From Clostridium felsineum DSM 794 (GTDB taxonomy: Bacteria > Bacillota > Clostridia > Clostridiales > Clostridiaceae): a stretch of DNA of 64,000 nucleotides. The notes under the pieces were generated by a model. That model was not told the origin of the DNA. It saw only the letters and a list, made by a program, of their open reading frames with translations, and did not search any database. Positions 44,825 to 53,077 of the stretch are shown one piece after another. Position numbers and translations under genes: made by a program. Location of the stretch: the NCBI RefSeq assembly GCF_002006355.2, contig NZ_CP096980.1, positions 4,402,001 through 4,466,000 of the forward strand, in the 5' to 3' direction. The first letter of the stretch is position 1. Every line of letters starts with the position of its first letter.

Positions 44825-44840
44825 AGCAAATATCATGCCA
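44825..44840 (-). promoter_or_regulatory. sigma-54 promoter of the fructose PTS operon
   Basis: On the minus strand TGGCATGATATTTGCT has GG and GC separated by exactly 10 bases, matching the -24/-12 consensus TGGCAC-N5-TTGC. It is about 47 bp upstream of levD. Confidence 0.9.
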
Positions 44841-44926
44841 AAGAAGTATATTATAAATTGTATTTTATTCTAATACCATGAAATAGCAGTTTAATACATT
44901 AAAAAAAATACTGATTTAAAAGTAAA

Positions 44927-45012
44927 TTATACACTTTTATAATTTTTAATACTTTTAATACTAAATTTCAGCTTAAATAATACTAATATGGTTTGGAATT
45001 ATACACTATATA
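44927..45012. promoter_or_regulatory. upstream activator repeats for the PTS sigma-54 promoter
   Basis: TTATACACTTTTAT at 44927-44940, a related TTTAATACTTTTAATA at 44946, and TTATACACTATATA at 44999-45012 lie 86 to 170 bp upstream of the -24 box. The same 14-mer occurs before the levR and levanase sigma-54 promoters, so they are the likely LevR binding sites. Confidence 0.75.
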
Positions 45013-45067
45013 AAATTCATAACACTTTCATTGCTGATTATGTATTTTTAAATAATTGCAATAAAAA

Positions 45068-45086
45068 GAGGCTTTTTATAAGCCCC
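45068..45086 (-). terminator. terminator after levR
   Basis: GGGGCTT pairs with AAGCCTC (one G-U pair), 5-base loop, followed by TTTTTATT on the minus strand. Confidence 0.8.
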
Positions 45087-45118
45087 TTACTTTTCATATT
45101 AAAATATACAGTTTAAAT

Positions 45119-47911
45119 TCAAATCATTTCTGATAAATAAAATATCTCATCTTCTGTTAATGATATATTTAAATTTTTTTTAAATATTTTGCTTGCATCT
45201 TTAATAATATTAACCTTGTTATTATCTAACTTTTCCTCATCCCCTTTATATTTTATCCCATCATTAATAACCATCCTTTCAAGAGCACATCCCAAGTGCA
45301 CCATCACTCGTATTTTCGTTGAATTATTAAATTCAGAATTGAATTTTTCCTCTAATTCACTTACAAATTGATACAACATACTTGTTATTTTTGCTGGATT
45401 TAAATAAGTTAAAAATTGATTTAAACTATCTTCACATAAGTCCTTAGTAACTATACTTTCATGTTTCACTTCCACAGGAAAATCATGATTTTTTATTATG
45501 CTCATAAGTATATTTTCTCCATTACCACCAATCAATTTTTCAATGGAAATGAAGGGTGCTTCAATTTTAGGATTTATAATACCAACAGAAGCAATTATAT
45601 TGTACTTCTTCATAATATTTTTTATATTATCATCTATATCTCTAACACTTACAGGAAAAACTTGAATTTTTTCTTCTGTAATATTTGAAACAATATTTTC
45701 TACCAATTCCTTTAATTTAATTGCTGTTCCTTCACCAGTAGAACATATTGTAATAATTACATTTTCCTTACCATCCTTACTGGTACTTACTTCCTCTTCA
45801 AAAGTATTGTAACCTCTGAAATCTTTTAAGGATCTGTATATACTTTCTAAATCCATATCTAAAATAGTTGCTTTTCTTATTGCTTCTAATACTAATGAGG
45901 TTGTAACCATATCCAGTGTCTTAACTTTTATATCAGTTTTTTCGGTTATTATAGGCTCAAAATTTGCAAGAGATCCCATATCAACAAGTAGTAAAACTCC
46001 TTTGCCCATATCTATTTCTTTAGTTTTTTCTATAATTTCATTTAAAGTCTGAGTAGGATTAACTTCCAAAGGCATATCTATTGCCTCAATTATGCTATCA
46101 CCTAAAAGTTGTTTTGCCACATTAACCATACTACTTGCTGTACTACTACCGTGTGCTGCTACAATTATAGCAACATGCTGATTTGTTTGTTCCTCAGTAA
46201 TTGAACTAATTAACAAGGTAAGATAAATAACCTCAATCTTTGGAACAACTACATTATATTTCTTTTCAATCATTCCTTTTAAATCTACAGCAATGTTGAA
46301 TTCTGTACGTTTATCATTTATTAGTCCTTCTATATTTGTATACTTAAGGTTTTGATGATTACTTAATCTGTTTAAAAATGAACTTAGATGTAGACTAAGG
46401 GCATACAGAAATCTATCTGTTAGTTTTTTATTAAGCTTTCTTTCAACCATTTCTATTACTTCTTCTGTAAATTTAAGAATATCCTCATCTACTATCTTTA
46501 ATATTTTATTTCTCCCATCCTCATCATTTTTTACCTTATTGTAAAAGGATTTAATATGTACATTAATGTCCGTTGTTATAAATTTATTTATATATTCCTC
46601 ATCTACACCTCCGTCTTTTAAAATTGCAGCTTTATCTTCTATTATTTTATACAAATTAAATGGTGGATCATAAGGATCCCTTTCAATTAATACATCATGT
46701 CCTTCTGGCGTTATTATTAACTGTGAATCCAAGTAACTAGATATTGCTTCCATTTCTTTACGTTTACCACTTAAATAAAACAATCCGCTCTTAATATCTG
46801 ATGGCAGAGATTTAAAATCTATCTCTATGAAATCTTTATTATTGATACTTTTCAAAAAACCATTAGCACATATAAGTTGAATATTTGATTTCATCTGACC
46901 AATATTCCCATAGGATGTGCTTCCAATAATAGCTTTTACAGCCTCATCTTCAATTTTTATTAACTTATTTACTCTATGGGCCTCATTAGAAAATAGAAAT
47001 TTAATAAAGTCCACCTTATCTTTTGCTGTTCTTTTCTCAAAATTGGGGATATTTATAATTATGGGTATTCTTCTTACAAATGTTTTTAATAGTGATGAAC
47101 TTGGATCTTCAGTAGTAGCCCCAATTATTAAAACACAGGCTTCTCTGTTCCTCTCTGTTTCACCTAATCTATTAAATTTTCCCGTATCCATAAAGTAAAA
47201 CAACATTTCTTGACCTTCTGGTGGCAATCTGTGTATTTCATCTAAAAATAATATACCCGTATCTGCTTTATCAACAATCCCAGCTTTTTCAGTATCAGCA
47301 CCTGTATATGCTCCTTTAACATGTCCAAACAAATGGGAAATTAAGAGTTGAGGATTGTTATAATAATCAGCACAGTTGAATACTATAAATGGAGCATCCT
47401 TCTGTAGCTTCTTCACATACTTTGCATGATTATACATCATATTAGCAAACAAGGTTTTACCTACTCCTGTTTGACCTACAATTAATGAGTGTAAACCATT
47501 AGGTGGATAAAGTATAGCTGCCTTTGCCTGTTCAATTTGATTTTTAAGACTAGTTCGTGCTCCAATAAGTTTATCAAAAGGAGATTGCTCCTGGTTTACC
47601 TGATTTTTTTCCAATAACAACTCATTTAATTCTTTTATTTCTATAGGGCCTGTTTTTAACTTTTTATCTAAAATTCTTTCAACACAAACTCTATCAACAT
47701 ATAAGACCGGTCTAGATTTTATTTTTATTATCTTGTCCTGTCTAAGTAATTCATTTAATTCCATGCTTACATTGTTTCTTAAGGCACCTAAACTTTCAGC
47801 TATCTCACCTGCACTAAAACCTATTTTCTCATTTAAAGTTTCAAAATTAAAATTTTCTGTTCTCTGAATAATATATTCATATATTTTTTCAATTCTCTTC
47901 AAATTCTTCAA
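45119..47911 (-). CDS. levR: LevR-type sigma-54-dependent activator with PRD and PTS domains
   Basis: A 930-residue activator of the levanase/fructose PTS type. Order seen: N-terminal winged helix (SAGEIAESLGALRNNVSMEL); AAA+ sigma-54 domain with Walker A GQTGVGKT near 149 and the sigma-54 loop GAYTGA near 201 (GAFTGA variant); PRD1 (ALSLHLSSFLNRL near 510); EIIA-Man-like (IIVAAHGSS near 586, LLLVDMGSLANF); EIIB-Gat-like (ITICSTGEGTA near 722); and PRD2 (VHLGCALERMV near 885). The start is TTG at 47911 with GGAGGTGG before it; a reading 11 codons longer is rejected. It should respond to PTS phosphorylation. It has both a sigma-A promoter with a LacI operator and a sigma-54 promoter. Confidence 0.95.
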   Translation of the reverse strand: MKNLKRIEKIYEYIIQRTENFNFETLNEKIGFSAGEIAESLGALRNNVSMELNELLRQDKIIKIKSRPVLYVDRVCVERILDKKLKTGPIEIKELNELLLEKNQVNQEQSPFDKLIGARTSLKNQIEQAKAAILYPPNGLHSLIVGQTGVGKTLFANMMYNHAKYVKKLQKDAPFIVFNCADYYNNPQLLISHLFGHVKGAYTGADTEKAGIVDKADTGILFLDEIHRLPPEGQEMLFYFMDTGKFNRLGETERNREACVLIIGATTEDPSSSLLKTFVRRIPIIINIPNFEKRTAKDKVDFIKFLFSNEAHRVNKLIKIEDEAVKAIIGSTSYGNIGQMKSNIQLICANGFLKSINNKDFIEIDFKSLPSDIKSGLFYLSGKRKEMEAISSYLDSQLIITPEGHDVLIERDPYDPPFNLYKIIEDKAAILKDGGVDEEYINKFITTDINVHIKSFYNKVKNDEDGRNKILKIVDEDILKFTEEVIEMVERKLNKKLTDRFLYALSLHLSSFLNRLSNHQNLKYTNIEGLINDKRTEFNIAVDLKGMIEKKYNVVVPKIEVIYLTLLISSITEEQTNQHVAIIVAAHGSSTASSMVNVAKQLLGDSIIEAIDMPLEVNPTQTLNEIIEKTKEIDMGKGVLLLVDMGSLANFEPIITEKTDIKVKTLDMVTTSLVLEAIRKATILDMDLESIYRSLKDFRGYNTFEEEVSTSKDGKENVIITICSTGEGTAIKLKELVENIVSNITEEKIQVFPVSVRDIDDNIKNIMKKYNIIASVGIINPKIEAPFISIEKLIGGNGENILMSIIKNHDFPVEVKHESIVTKDLCEDSLNQFLTYLNPAKITSMLYQFVSELEEKFNSEFNNSTKIRVMVHLGCALERMVINDGIKYKGDEEKLDNNKVNIIKDASKIFKKNLNISLTEDEIFYLSEMI

Positions 47912-48025
47912 GTTACCACCTCCTAAAACTAATACATTTACCATATCTAATTTTCTATTATTAGCTAGACAATTTTTTGTAATATAAAATTGTCAAGTTC
48001 TACATGTGCGTATATAGGATTATAT

Positions 48026-48041
48026 AGCAATTACCATACCA
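48026..48041 (-). promoter_or_regulatory. sigma-54 promoter upstream of levR
   Basis: TGGTATGGTAATTGCT on the minus strand keeps GG-N10-GC, with a weaker -24 box than the other two. It lies about 115 bp before the levR start and downstream of LevR-type repeats, so levR may activate itself. Confidence 0.75.
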
Positions 48042-48126
48042 CAACAGTATATTAAAAATGATATTTCATTGTAGTACTGTGAAATACAAGTTCAATGGAT
48101 GGGAAAAGTGTTAATTTAAAAATAAA

Positions 48127-48213
48127 TTATACACTTTTATTTTTATTTATACACTTCTATCCTAAAGTTTGATATAAATAATACAAATCATGTGAAAAAT
48201 TATACACTGTGTA
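48127..48213. promoter_or_regulatory. LevR-type repeats upstream of the levR sigma-54 promoter
   Basis: TTATACACTTTTAT at 48127-48140 and TTATACACTTCTAT at 48147-48160 have a 20-bp period; a third, TTATACACTGTGTA, is at 48200-48213. The first lies 86 bp upstream of the -24 box, the same distance as at the PTS promoter. Confidence 0.75.
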
Positions 48214-48261
48214 TCATGTATAAATTTATTTCTGAAGGTACTAAGAATATTAAAGAATTGA

Positions 48262-48275
48262 TGAATACGTATTCA
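48262..48275. promoter_or_regulatory. LacI-type operator TGAATACGTATTCA before levR
   Basis: Identical to the palindrome in front of the lacI gene and placed the same 14 bp after a -10 box, so the LacI protein probably represses levR. Confidence 0.8.
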
Positions 48276-48289
48276 TAAGCCATGGATTT

Positions 48290-48318
48290 ATTCTAACATT
48301 TGTCATATCCATTGTCAA
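48290..48318 (-). promoter_or_regulatory. sigma-A promoter of levR
   Basis: TTGACA-17 bp-TAGAAT on the minus strand, closely matching the lacI promoter over its whole length, including CATTGTCAATAT-type flanks. Confidence 0.85.
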
Positions 48319-48346
48319 TATTTTCACTAAATGATAACATAACATT

Positions 48347-48402
48347 ACTTAAGAAGTAGCTTTTGAACTCATATTATATTCTTCAAAAGCTACTTCTTAA
48401 GT
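48347..48402. terminator. long perfect hairpin after the levanase gene
   Basis: A 21-bp perfect inverted repeat (arms 48347-48367 and 48382-48402) with a 14-base loop lies 25 bp after the levanase stop. It has no strong T run but is long enough to stop or stabilise the transcript, and it separates levanase from the levR promoter. Confidence 0.75.
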
Positions 48403-48426
48403 GATTAAATTTATTTAATATTGAAG

Positions 48427-51324
48427 TTAATTAATCTTTATGTTTCTAACATTTATATGTCCCCAGTTATCCCAATTGTAATCTACAACTTTCATATACA
48501 AAACCTTTCCTAAATATTTTGAAGCATCCCATTGAACTTTTTGAAATATTTCATTATTATTACCTGTTGCCTCAAATAATTCTCTATCAGTAGCACCATC
48601 ACATAAAGCCACATACTCTCTATCAGATGCATTTCCTCCAGCAACTGATAAACTAATTTGTCCATTTCCACTAAGTTTAAAGTAGTTAGATTGTAGTACA
48701 CCTGTATTAGTGTTACCGTTTTCACCACTGCTGATGAAATATTTATCATTTGGATCGCATGTTGATTCATCACTTGACACTGTAAATGTATTGACCCCAC
48801 CTGAAGTTTGTGTCCAACCATTAAGCTTCCCTGACTCAAAATTACCGTTTAGAATATTTCTTGGAACAGTATTAGGATTGTAAGCCAAAGGTTTTATATA
48901 AGGAGTAAATTTTGCTGATTTTAAAGGATACACCACTAAAGAATCCAAGTGAGTTCCTCCACCTGTGCTATATAACTCCATACCCTTGCTTGAATCAGCG
49001 GAGAATATTTGATCTGTAATTGAAACCAGTCCATTATTTCCAAAAACCTCCACAGATCCTTTATCTACAAAAATCTGAATTTCCACATTACCATTTGAAT
49101 CTGGTTTCAGTGGTGCTTGTTGTTTTAGTGGCATATACTCTGGATAATTAAAACTATCAGACTTGGAACGATCTAAAAACAATGTTGAAGTCTCTGGATT
49201 ATATCCAATAGTTGTTTCCTGCTTGTCTGATTCTCTTACTTTAAATCCAAATTCCTTTGCAGTAGTTGAATTAACATTAAATTTTGATGTAATTTCATAG
49301 CTATCTTCTGATATACCAGAAAGCAAGTTACTTCCTGATTGAACCTTAGTATTAGTTAAAATTTTTGCTGGAGCTTTACGAAGACTTTTAAGGTTTTCTA
49401 CAGGTTGCTGAAGAATCTTATATCCATCAGATGTATCTACTAATTTCTCTTCTCTTGGAATAGAATCAGAACCTCTCCAAGTTGATGTAGGAGTATTACC
49501 TGCATATTCCCAATTACTCATCCAACCTAATAAGATTCGTCTTCCATCTGGAACATGATTTCCATACTTAAACCTAGAAACATCATCTTGAAGTATAGTA
49601 TCATTCCAAGTAACTCCTGCATAAAAATCTGGTCCATAATCAACCCAATTTATTGGATACAAATCTGTTGAACTTTGTACATGATTTTTTGTATTATATA
49701 CATGGAAATCATCTACATTGATGTGTCCCCAACCACCAGTAGATTTATCTACCACTTTTATACGAAGCTTCTGACCTATATATGCTGATGCATCCCATAC
49801 TACCCTTCTATATGATTCTGAATTTGTACCTGATGCCTTAAATTGATTTAATTCTTTACCGTCAGCAGTTTCTAACGTAACATATAAGTTTTTCATGTCA
49901 TCGCCGCCGCCAACTAAAAAATTAATTTCTCCACTTCCACCTAAATTAAATTGAGAAGATTCTAATATACCTGTTCCCGCATCTCCAGAACCTCCTATTG
50001 CAGGATCAGCAAATCCCCAACAATGATACTTTCCAGATTGATTAAACACTCCTCCCCACCATGTAGTATTATCTGTTACATTCTTATTTGTCCATTCATT
50101 CCCTGTAGCTGCCCATCCAGATAAATTACCTGTTTCAAATCCTGGATTGAGAATATCCTTGCCTGATGCTGCTTGCGTGTTGGAAGTTGTTTCTGTATTT
50201 TCTCCAAGATAATGGATTTCTTGCCTACTTCCCGGTACTCCATTTCTCACTAGAGATATCCATACCTTTCCATCACCAGAACTTAATTTTTTATTTAATT
50301 GAATATTGACAGAAGATTTACCAGCTGGTACTGTGGCTTCTCCTAGTTCATTTCCACCAGTTCGTGAATGATAAACTTTAATGGTATCTCCTGGAAGTAA
50401 ATAATATCCACTAATAGAATCATTGTTTCCAACGTTATTATTTGCTATATATTTAGGATCAGCCACAAATTTATTGCCATCAAAATCTCCAACAACATAC
50501 ATCATTCCTGAACCCTTTGCTGGTGGGGAATCAATAGTTGCAGATGCTCCCATATTTATAGATAATACCCATTTTGATTTACCATTTTCCCCAGATACGG
50601 GCATCTGATATAAATCTGGGCACTCCCAAACACCTGCATGCGATGCTTCTCCTTCAGCTCCAAATTCTCCTGTATAAGTCCATTCTTTTAAATTTGAAGA
50701 TGAATAAAATTGTATCTTATTACCTGCTGCAACAGTCATAACCCATTTATTGTGTACATTATCCCAAGATACCTTTGGATCTCTAAAATCAGGTGTGTTT
50801 GCTGGTTGGGGTATTACTGGATTATTGCCATACTCTGTCCATGTTTTTCCCTCATCTGTACTATAAGCCATGCTCTCACATTGAGTAGCACCATTATTAG
50901 TAAAGAATGCAACCAATCCTGTGTGATCTGGCGTATTATTAAATAACCCACTCCTATTATTCCAATCTACAACTACACTGCCTGAAAAAATATCTCCATT
51001 CTTATCTGGTGCAAGCGCTATAGGCTCCTGTTTCCAATTTACCAAATCCTTACTAACTGCATGCCCCCAGTGCATAGGTCCCCATACTGTGGATTGGGGA
51101 TTATATTGATAGAATAAATGATATTGTCCATGATAATACACCATACCATTTGGATCATTCATCCATCCGTTATCTGGAGTATAATGATATTGAGGACGTA
51201 ACTCCTCTGTTCTATATGTTGTCGTACTTGATGATGTAGCATTTGCTTTTGTTATAGTCACATTCCCTAGAACAAAAAAAATACTAATACTAAGTGTTAA
51301 TGCAATAAGTCTTTTAGATTTCAT
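48427..51324 (-). CDS. secreted levanase / fructan beta-fructosidase (GH32) with two repeated accessory domains
   Basis: Extracellular enzyme of 965 residues that should release fructose from levan, inulin or sucrose. A signal peptide covers residues 1-29. GH32 motifs: GWMNDPNG with the nucleophile Asp57, FRDPKV near 180, and ECPDL near 234. The catalytic domain is interrupted: about 303-380 is an Ig-like insert and about 392-543 is a jelly-roll-like module (ILNPGFETGNLSGW to WGHINVDDF). The catalytic part then resumes (DFYAGVTWND near 563). A second copy of the module closes the protein at about 826-965 (ILNGNFESGKLNGW to WGHINVRN). ATG at 51324 follows AGGAGG. It has its own sigma-54 promoter. 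Confidence 0.93.
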   Translation of the reverse strand: MKSKRLIALTLSISIFFVLGNVTITKANATSSSTTTYRTEELRPQYHYTPDNGWMNDPNGMVYYHGQYHLFYQYNPQSTVWGPMHWGHAVSKDLVNWKQEPIALAPDKNGDIFSGSVVVDWNNRSGLFNNTPDHTGLVAFFTNNGATQCESMAYSTDEGKTWTEYGNNPVIPQPANTPDFRDPKVSWDNVHNKWVMTVAAGNKIQFYSSSNLKEWTYTGEFGAEGEASHAGVWECPDLYQMPVSGENGKSKWVLSINMGASATIDSPPAKGSGMMYVVGDFDGNKFVADPKYIANNNVGNNDSISGYYLLPGDTIKVYHSRTGGNELGEATVPAGKSSVNIQLNKKLSSGDGKVWISLVRNGVPGSRQEIHYLGENTETTSNTQAASGKDILNPGFETGNLSGWAATGNEWTNKNVTDNTTWWGGVFNQSGKYHCWGFADPAIGGSGDAGTGILESSQFNLGGSGEINFLVGGGDDMKNLYVTLETADGKELNQFKASGTNSESYRRVVWDASAYIGQKLRIKVVDKSTGGWGHINVDDFHVYNTKNHVQSSTDLYPINWVDYGPDFYAGVTWNDTILQDDVSRFKYGNHVPDGRRILLGWMSNWEYAGNTPTSTWRGSDSIPREEKLVDTSDGYKILQQPVENLKSLRKAPAKILTNTKVQSGSNLLSGISEDSYEITSKFNVNSTTAKEFGFKVRESDKQETTIGYNPETSTLFLDRSKSDSFNYPEYMPLKQQAPLKPDSNGNVEIQIFVDKGSVEVFGNNGLVSITDQIFSADSSKGMELYSTGGGTHLDSLVVYPLKSAKFTPYIKPLAYNPNTVPRNILNGNFESGKLNGWTQTSGGVNTFTVSSDESTCDPNDKYFISSGENGNTNTGVLQSNYFKLSGNGQISLSVAGGNASDREYVALCDGATDRELFEATGNNNEIFQKVQWDASKYLGKVLYMKVVDYNWDNWGHINVRNIKIN

Positions 51325-51407
51325 TGATTTTCCTCCTTATTTTTTACATTATAGTTTTACTTATACCTCCAAAATAATCATAGATTTACATGGAGTAAAA
51401 ATAGTTA

Positions 51408-51420
51408 GTTAAACGTTTAC
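51408..51420. promoter_or_regulatory. cre-like site in the levanase leader
   Basis: GTTAAACGTTTAC is a near-perfect LacI/CcpA-type palindrome, matching cre at 11 of 14 positions. It lies between the sigma-54 promoter and the levanase start, where a bound CcpA would block elongation. Confidence 0.45.
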
Positions 51421-51533
51421 TTGTTTGGTAAACATTCTTTCAGATAATTTGAATATTCGCTCTAAAATCCCCCTATGAGTTGCAATAATAATATCTACCA
51501 TGTTCATCCATTGAATTATTTACTTTTATAAAT

Positions 51534-51549
51534 AGCAATTATCGTGCCA
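51534..51549 (-). promoter_or_regulatory. sigma-54 promoter of the levanase gene
   Basis: TGGCACGATAATTGCT on the minus strand is an essentially perfect -24/-12 element (TGGCAC-N5-TTGC). It lies about 210 bp before the levanase start, giving a long leader. Confidence 0.93.
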
Positions 51550-51617
51550 ATTTAGTGTATTTTTTATGTAAAATATGGCTTAAATCATAGAAAATATAAT
51601 AATTCAAAAAAAGTGAA

Positions 51618-51730
51618 TTATACAGTTTTATTCCTTTTTATACAGTTTTATTCCTTTTTATACACTTTTATCATTCTATTGCTAAATCTCAGTGTAAATA
51701 ATACAGTATACCTTCAAAATCATACAGTAT
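51618..51730. promoter_or_regulatory. tandem LevR-type activator sites at an exact 20-bp period
   Basis: TTATACAGTTTTAT at 51618-51631 and 51638-51651, and TTATACACTTTTAT at 51658-51671, repeat every 20 bp (two DNA turns) on one helix face. Half-sites AATACAGTATA (near 51700) and CATACAGTAT (51721) follow. The first copy is about 70 bp upstream of the -24 box. Confidence 0.8.
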
Positions 51731-51773
51731 TTTTAATAGTCAGCTTATAATAATATTAAATTTTCAAAAAAAT

Positions 51774-51803
51774 AAATCTCTCACTAAAAAAAGTGAAAGA
51801 TTT
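51774..51803 (-). terminator. terminator after the ula PTS/rpe operon
   Basis: AAATCTTTCACT pairs with AGTGAGAGATTT (one mismatch), followed on the minus strand by ATTTTTTTG. It is about 210 bp beyond the rpe stop. The rest of 51804-52015 holds no gene that I can identify. Confidence 0.7.
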
Positions 51804-52015
51804 ATGCTAAATTAACATATGACCAAATAAGTTAATTCACATCAAAATTGTACTCTATTTTATAGCAATAACTTCTATTCATCAAGAAAAATAGAGCAGA
51901 ACTTCTATAAAAATATAGATTTCATGTATCTTTTAGAGAGTTTTCTAGTAACTAATAATTCTAATATTTGAAGATTTTAAAGTCTTAAAATCCTCTTTAT
52001 TTTAAAAATATTTAT

Positions 52016-52678
52016 CTAAACATTCTCTATACTCTTTTTTATAAGCTTATCAACATTGTTTTCTATATCCCCATCTTTAAAAGCAGATGAACCAACAGCA
52101 AAAACATTTGCTCCCAACTTTGATATTTCTTCAATATTATTTATATCTATCCCACCATCTACTTCTATCAATAAATTTTCATTGCTTTTGTTAGCTAGTT
52201 TCTTTAACTCTTCAATCTTATTCTTACAATATGGAATAAACTTTTGACCACCAAAGCCTGGATTTACAGTCATAATTAAAACCATATCAACCTCTGATAT
52301 TAAATTTTCTATCAAATTAACGGGAGTTCCTGGATTAAGGGCAATTGATGATTTTGCGCCAAGACTTCTGATTAAATTTATTGTTCTATCAATATGTACG
52401 TCTGCCTCATAATGCACTGTAACTATATCTGCTCCAGCTTCTATAAACTCTTTTACATATTTAGACGGATTTTCAATCATTAAATGAACATCTATTGTTA
52501 ATGAAGTAAGACTTCTAATAGTCTTTACTATTGGAAAGCCAAAAGATATATTAGGTACAAAATGGCCATCCATAACATCTATATGAATATATTCAGCCTT
52601 TGATTTTTCAATTTGTTTTATTTGTTTTTTAAGCTTAGAAAAATCTGCGCTTAAAACTGAAGGGGCTATTTTAATCAT
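52016..52678 (-). CDS. rpe: ribulose-phosphate 3-epimerase
   Basis: Interconverts D-ribulose-5-phosphate and D-xylulose-5-phosphate. The protein has 220 residues of the TIM-barrel Rpe family: IAPSVLSADFSKL, HIDVMDGHFVPNISFG (metal His and Asp), VHLMIENP, MTVNPGFGGQKFI and EVDGGI. It is the last gene after ulaC-ulaA-ulaB, separated from ulaB by an intrinsic terminator, so it may be made at lower level. The enzyme feeds the pentose phosphates made from the imported sugar acid into the pentose phosphate pathway. A housekeeping rpe copy presumably exists elsewhere. Confidence 0.95.
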   Translation of the reverse strand: MIKIAPSVLSADFSKLKKQIKQIEKSKAEYIHIDVMDGHFVPNISFGFPIVKTIRSLTSLTIDVHLMIENPSKYVKEFIEAGADIVTVHYEADVHIDRTINLIRSLGAKSSIALNPGTPVNLIENLISEVDMVLIMTVNPGFGGQKFIPYCKNKIEELKKLANKSNENLLIEVDGGIDINNIEEISKLGANVFAVGSSAFKDGDIENNVDKLIKKSIENV

Positions 52679-52700
52679 AACTACTCTCCTTTATAAAAAA

Positions 52701-52723
52701 AGAAAATTGCTAAGCAATTTTCT
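52701..52723 (-). terminator. intrinsic terminator between ulaB and rpe
   Basis: AGAAAATTGC pairs perfectly with GCAATTTTCT, three-base loop, followed by TTTTTTTAT. A strong terminator inside an apparent operon, so rpe depends on read-through or on an unseen promoter. Confidence 0.88.
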
Positions 52724-52733
52724 TTTTACGTTT

Positions 52734-53018
52734 TTATTTTACATCTAAAGCTTCTTTTATTTTTTCTTCTATCTCAGCCTCTGATAATAGATTTTTTAAC
52801 CCTATTACCTTTGTTTTTTGTGAAGAATTCTTAAAGTTTGGTGCTAATGCGTGTGATACAAATATCATGTCATAATTTCCTGCAACTGATTTTGCCTCTC
52901 CAACACTTAAATGATCTACTGACGCTTGCACATTTAATTTTTTAAAAACCTTAGTTATTTTCATCTTTATAAGTTGGCTTGAGCCCATTCCATTTCCACA
53001 TGCTGCTAATACTTTCAT
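52734..53018 (-). CDS. ulaB: PTS ascorbate-family IIB component
   Basis: A 94-residue cytoplasmic phosphocarrier of the SgaB/UlaB type, with phospho-Cys7 in MKVLAACGNGMGSSQLIK and the conserved VSHALAP segment. It accepts phosphate from the UlaC-like IIA and passes it to the sugar at the UlaA-like IIC. Confidence 0.92.
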   Translation of the reverse strand: MKVLAACGNGMGSSQLIKMKITKVFKKLNVQASVDHLSVGEAKSVAGNYDMIFVSHALAPNFKNSSQKTKVIGLKNLLSEAEIEEKIKEALDVK

Positions 53019-53077
53019 TTTTCATTTCCCCTTTACATATAATTTTTATTTAAAACGATTACACACGAGCTATTATT

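Noticed and set aside
48510..48839. 109-codon frame on the same strand within levanase
   Set aside because: Another frame of the levanase 3' end; low-quality composition.
51618..51671. Possible CRISPR or satellite repeat
   Set aside because: Three copies at a 20-bp period with only six bases between; no spacers and no cas genes. Same motif is found at two other sigma-54 promoters.
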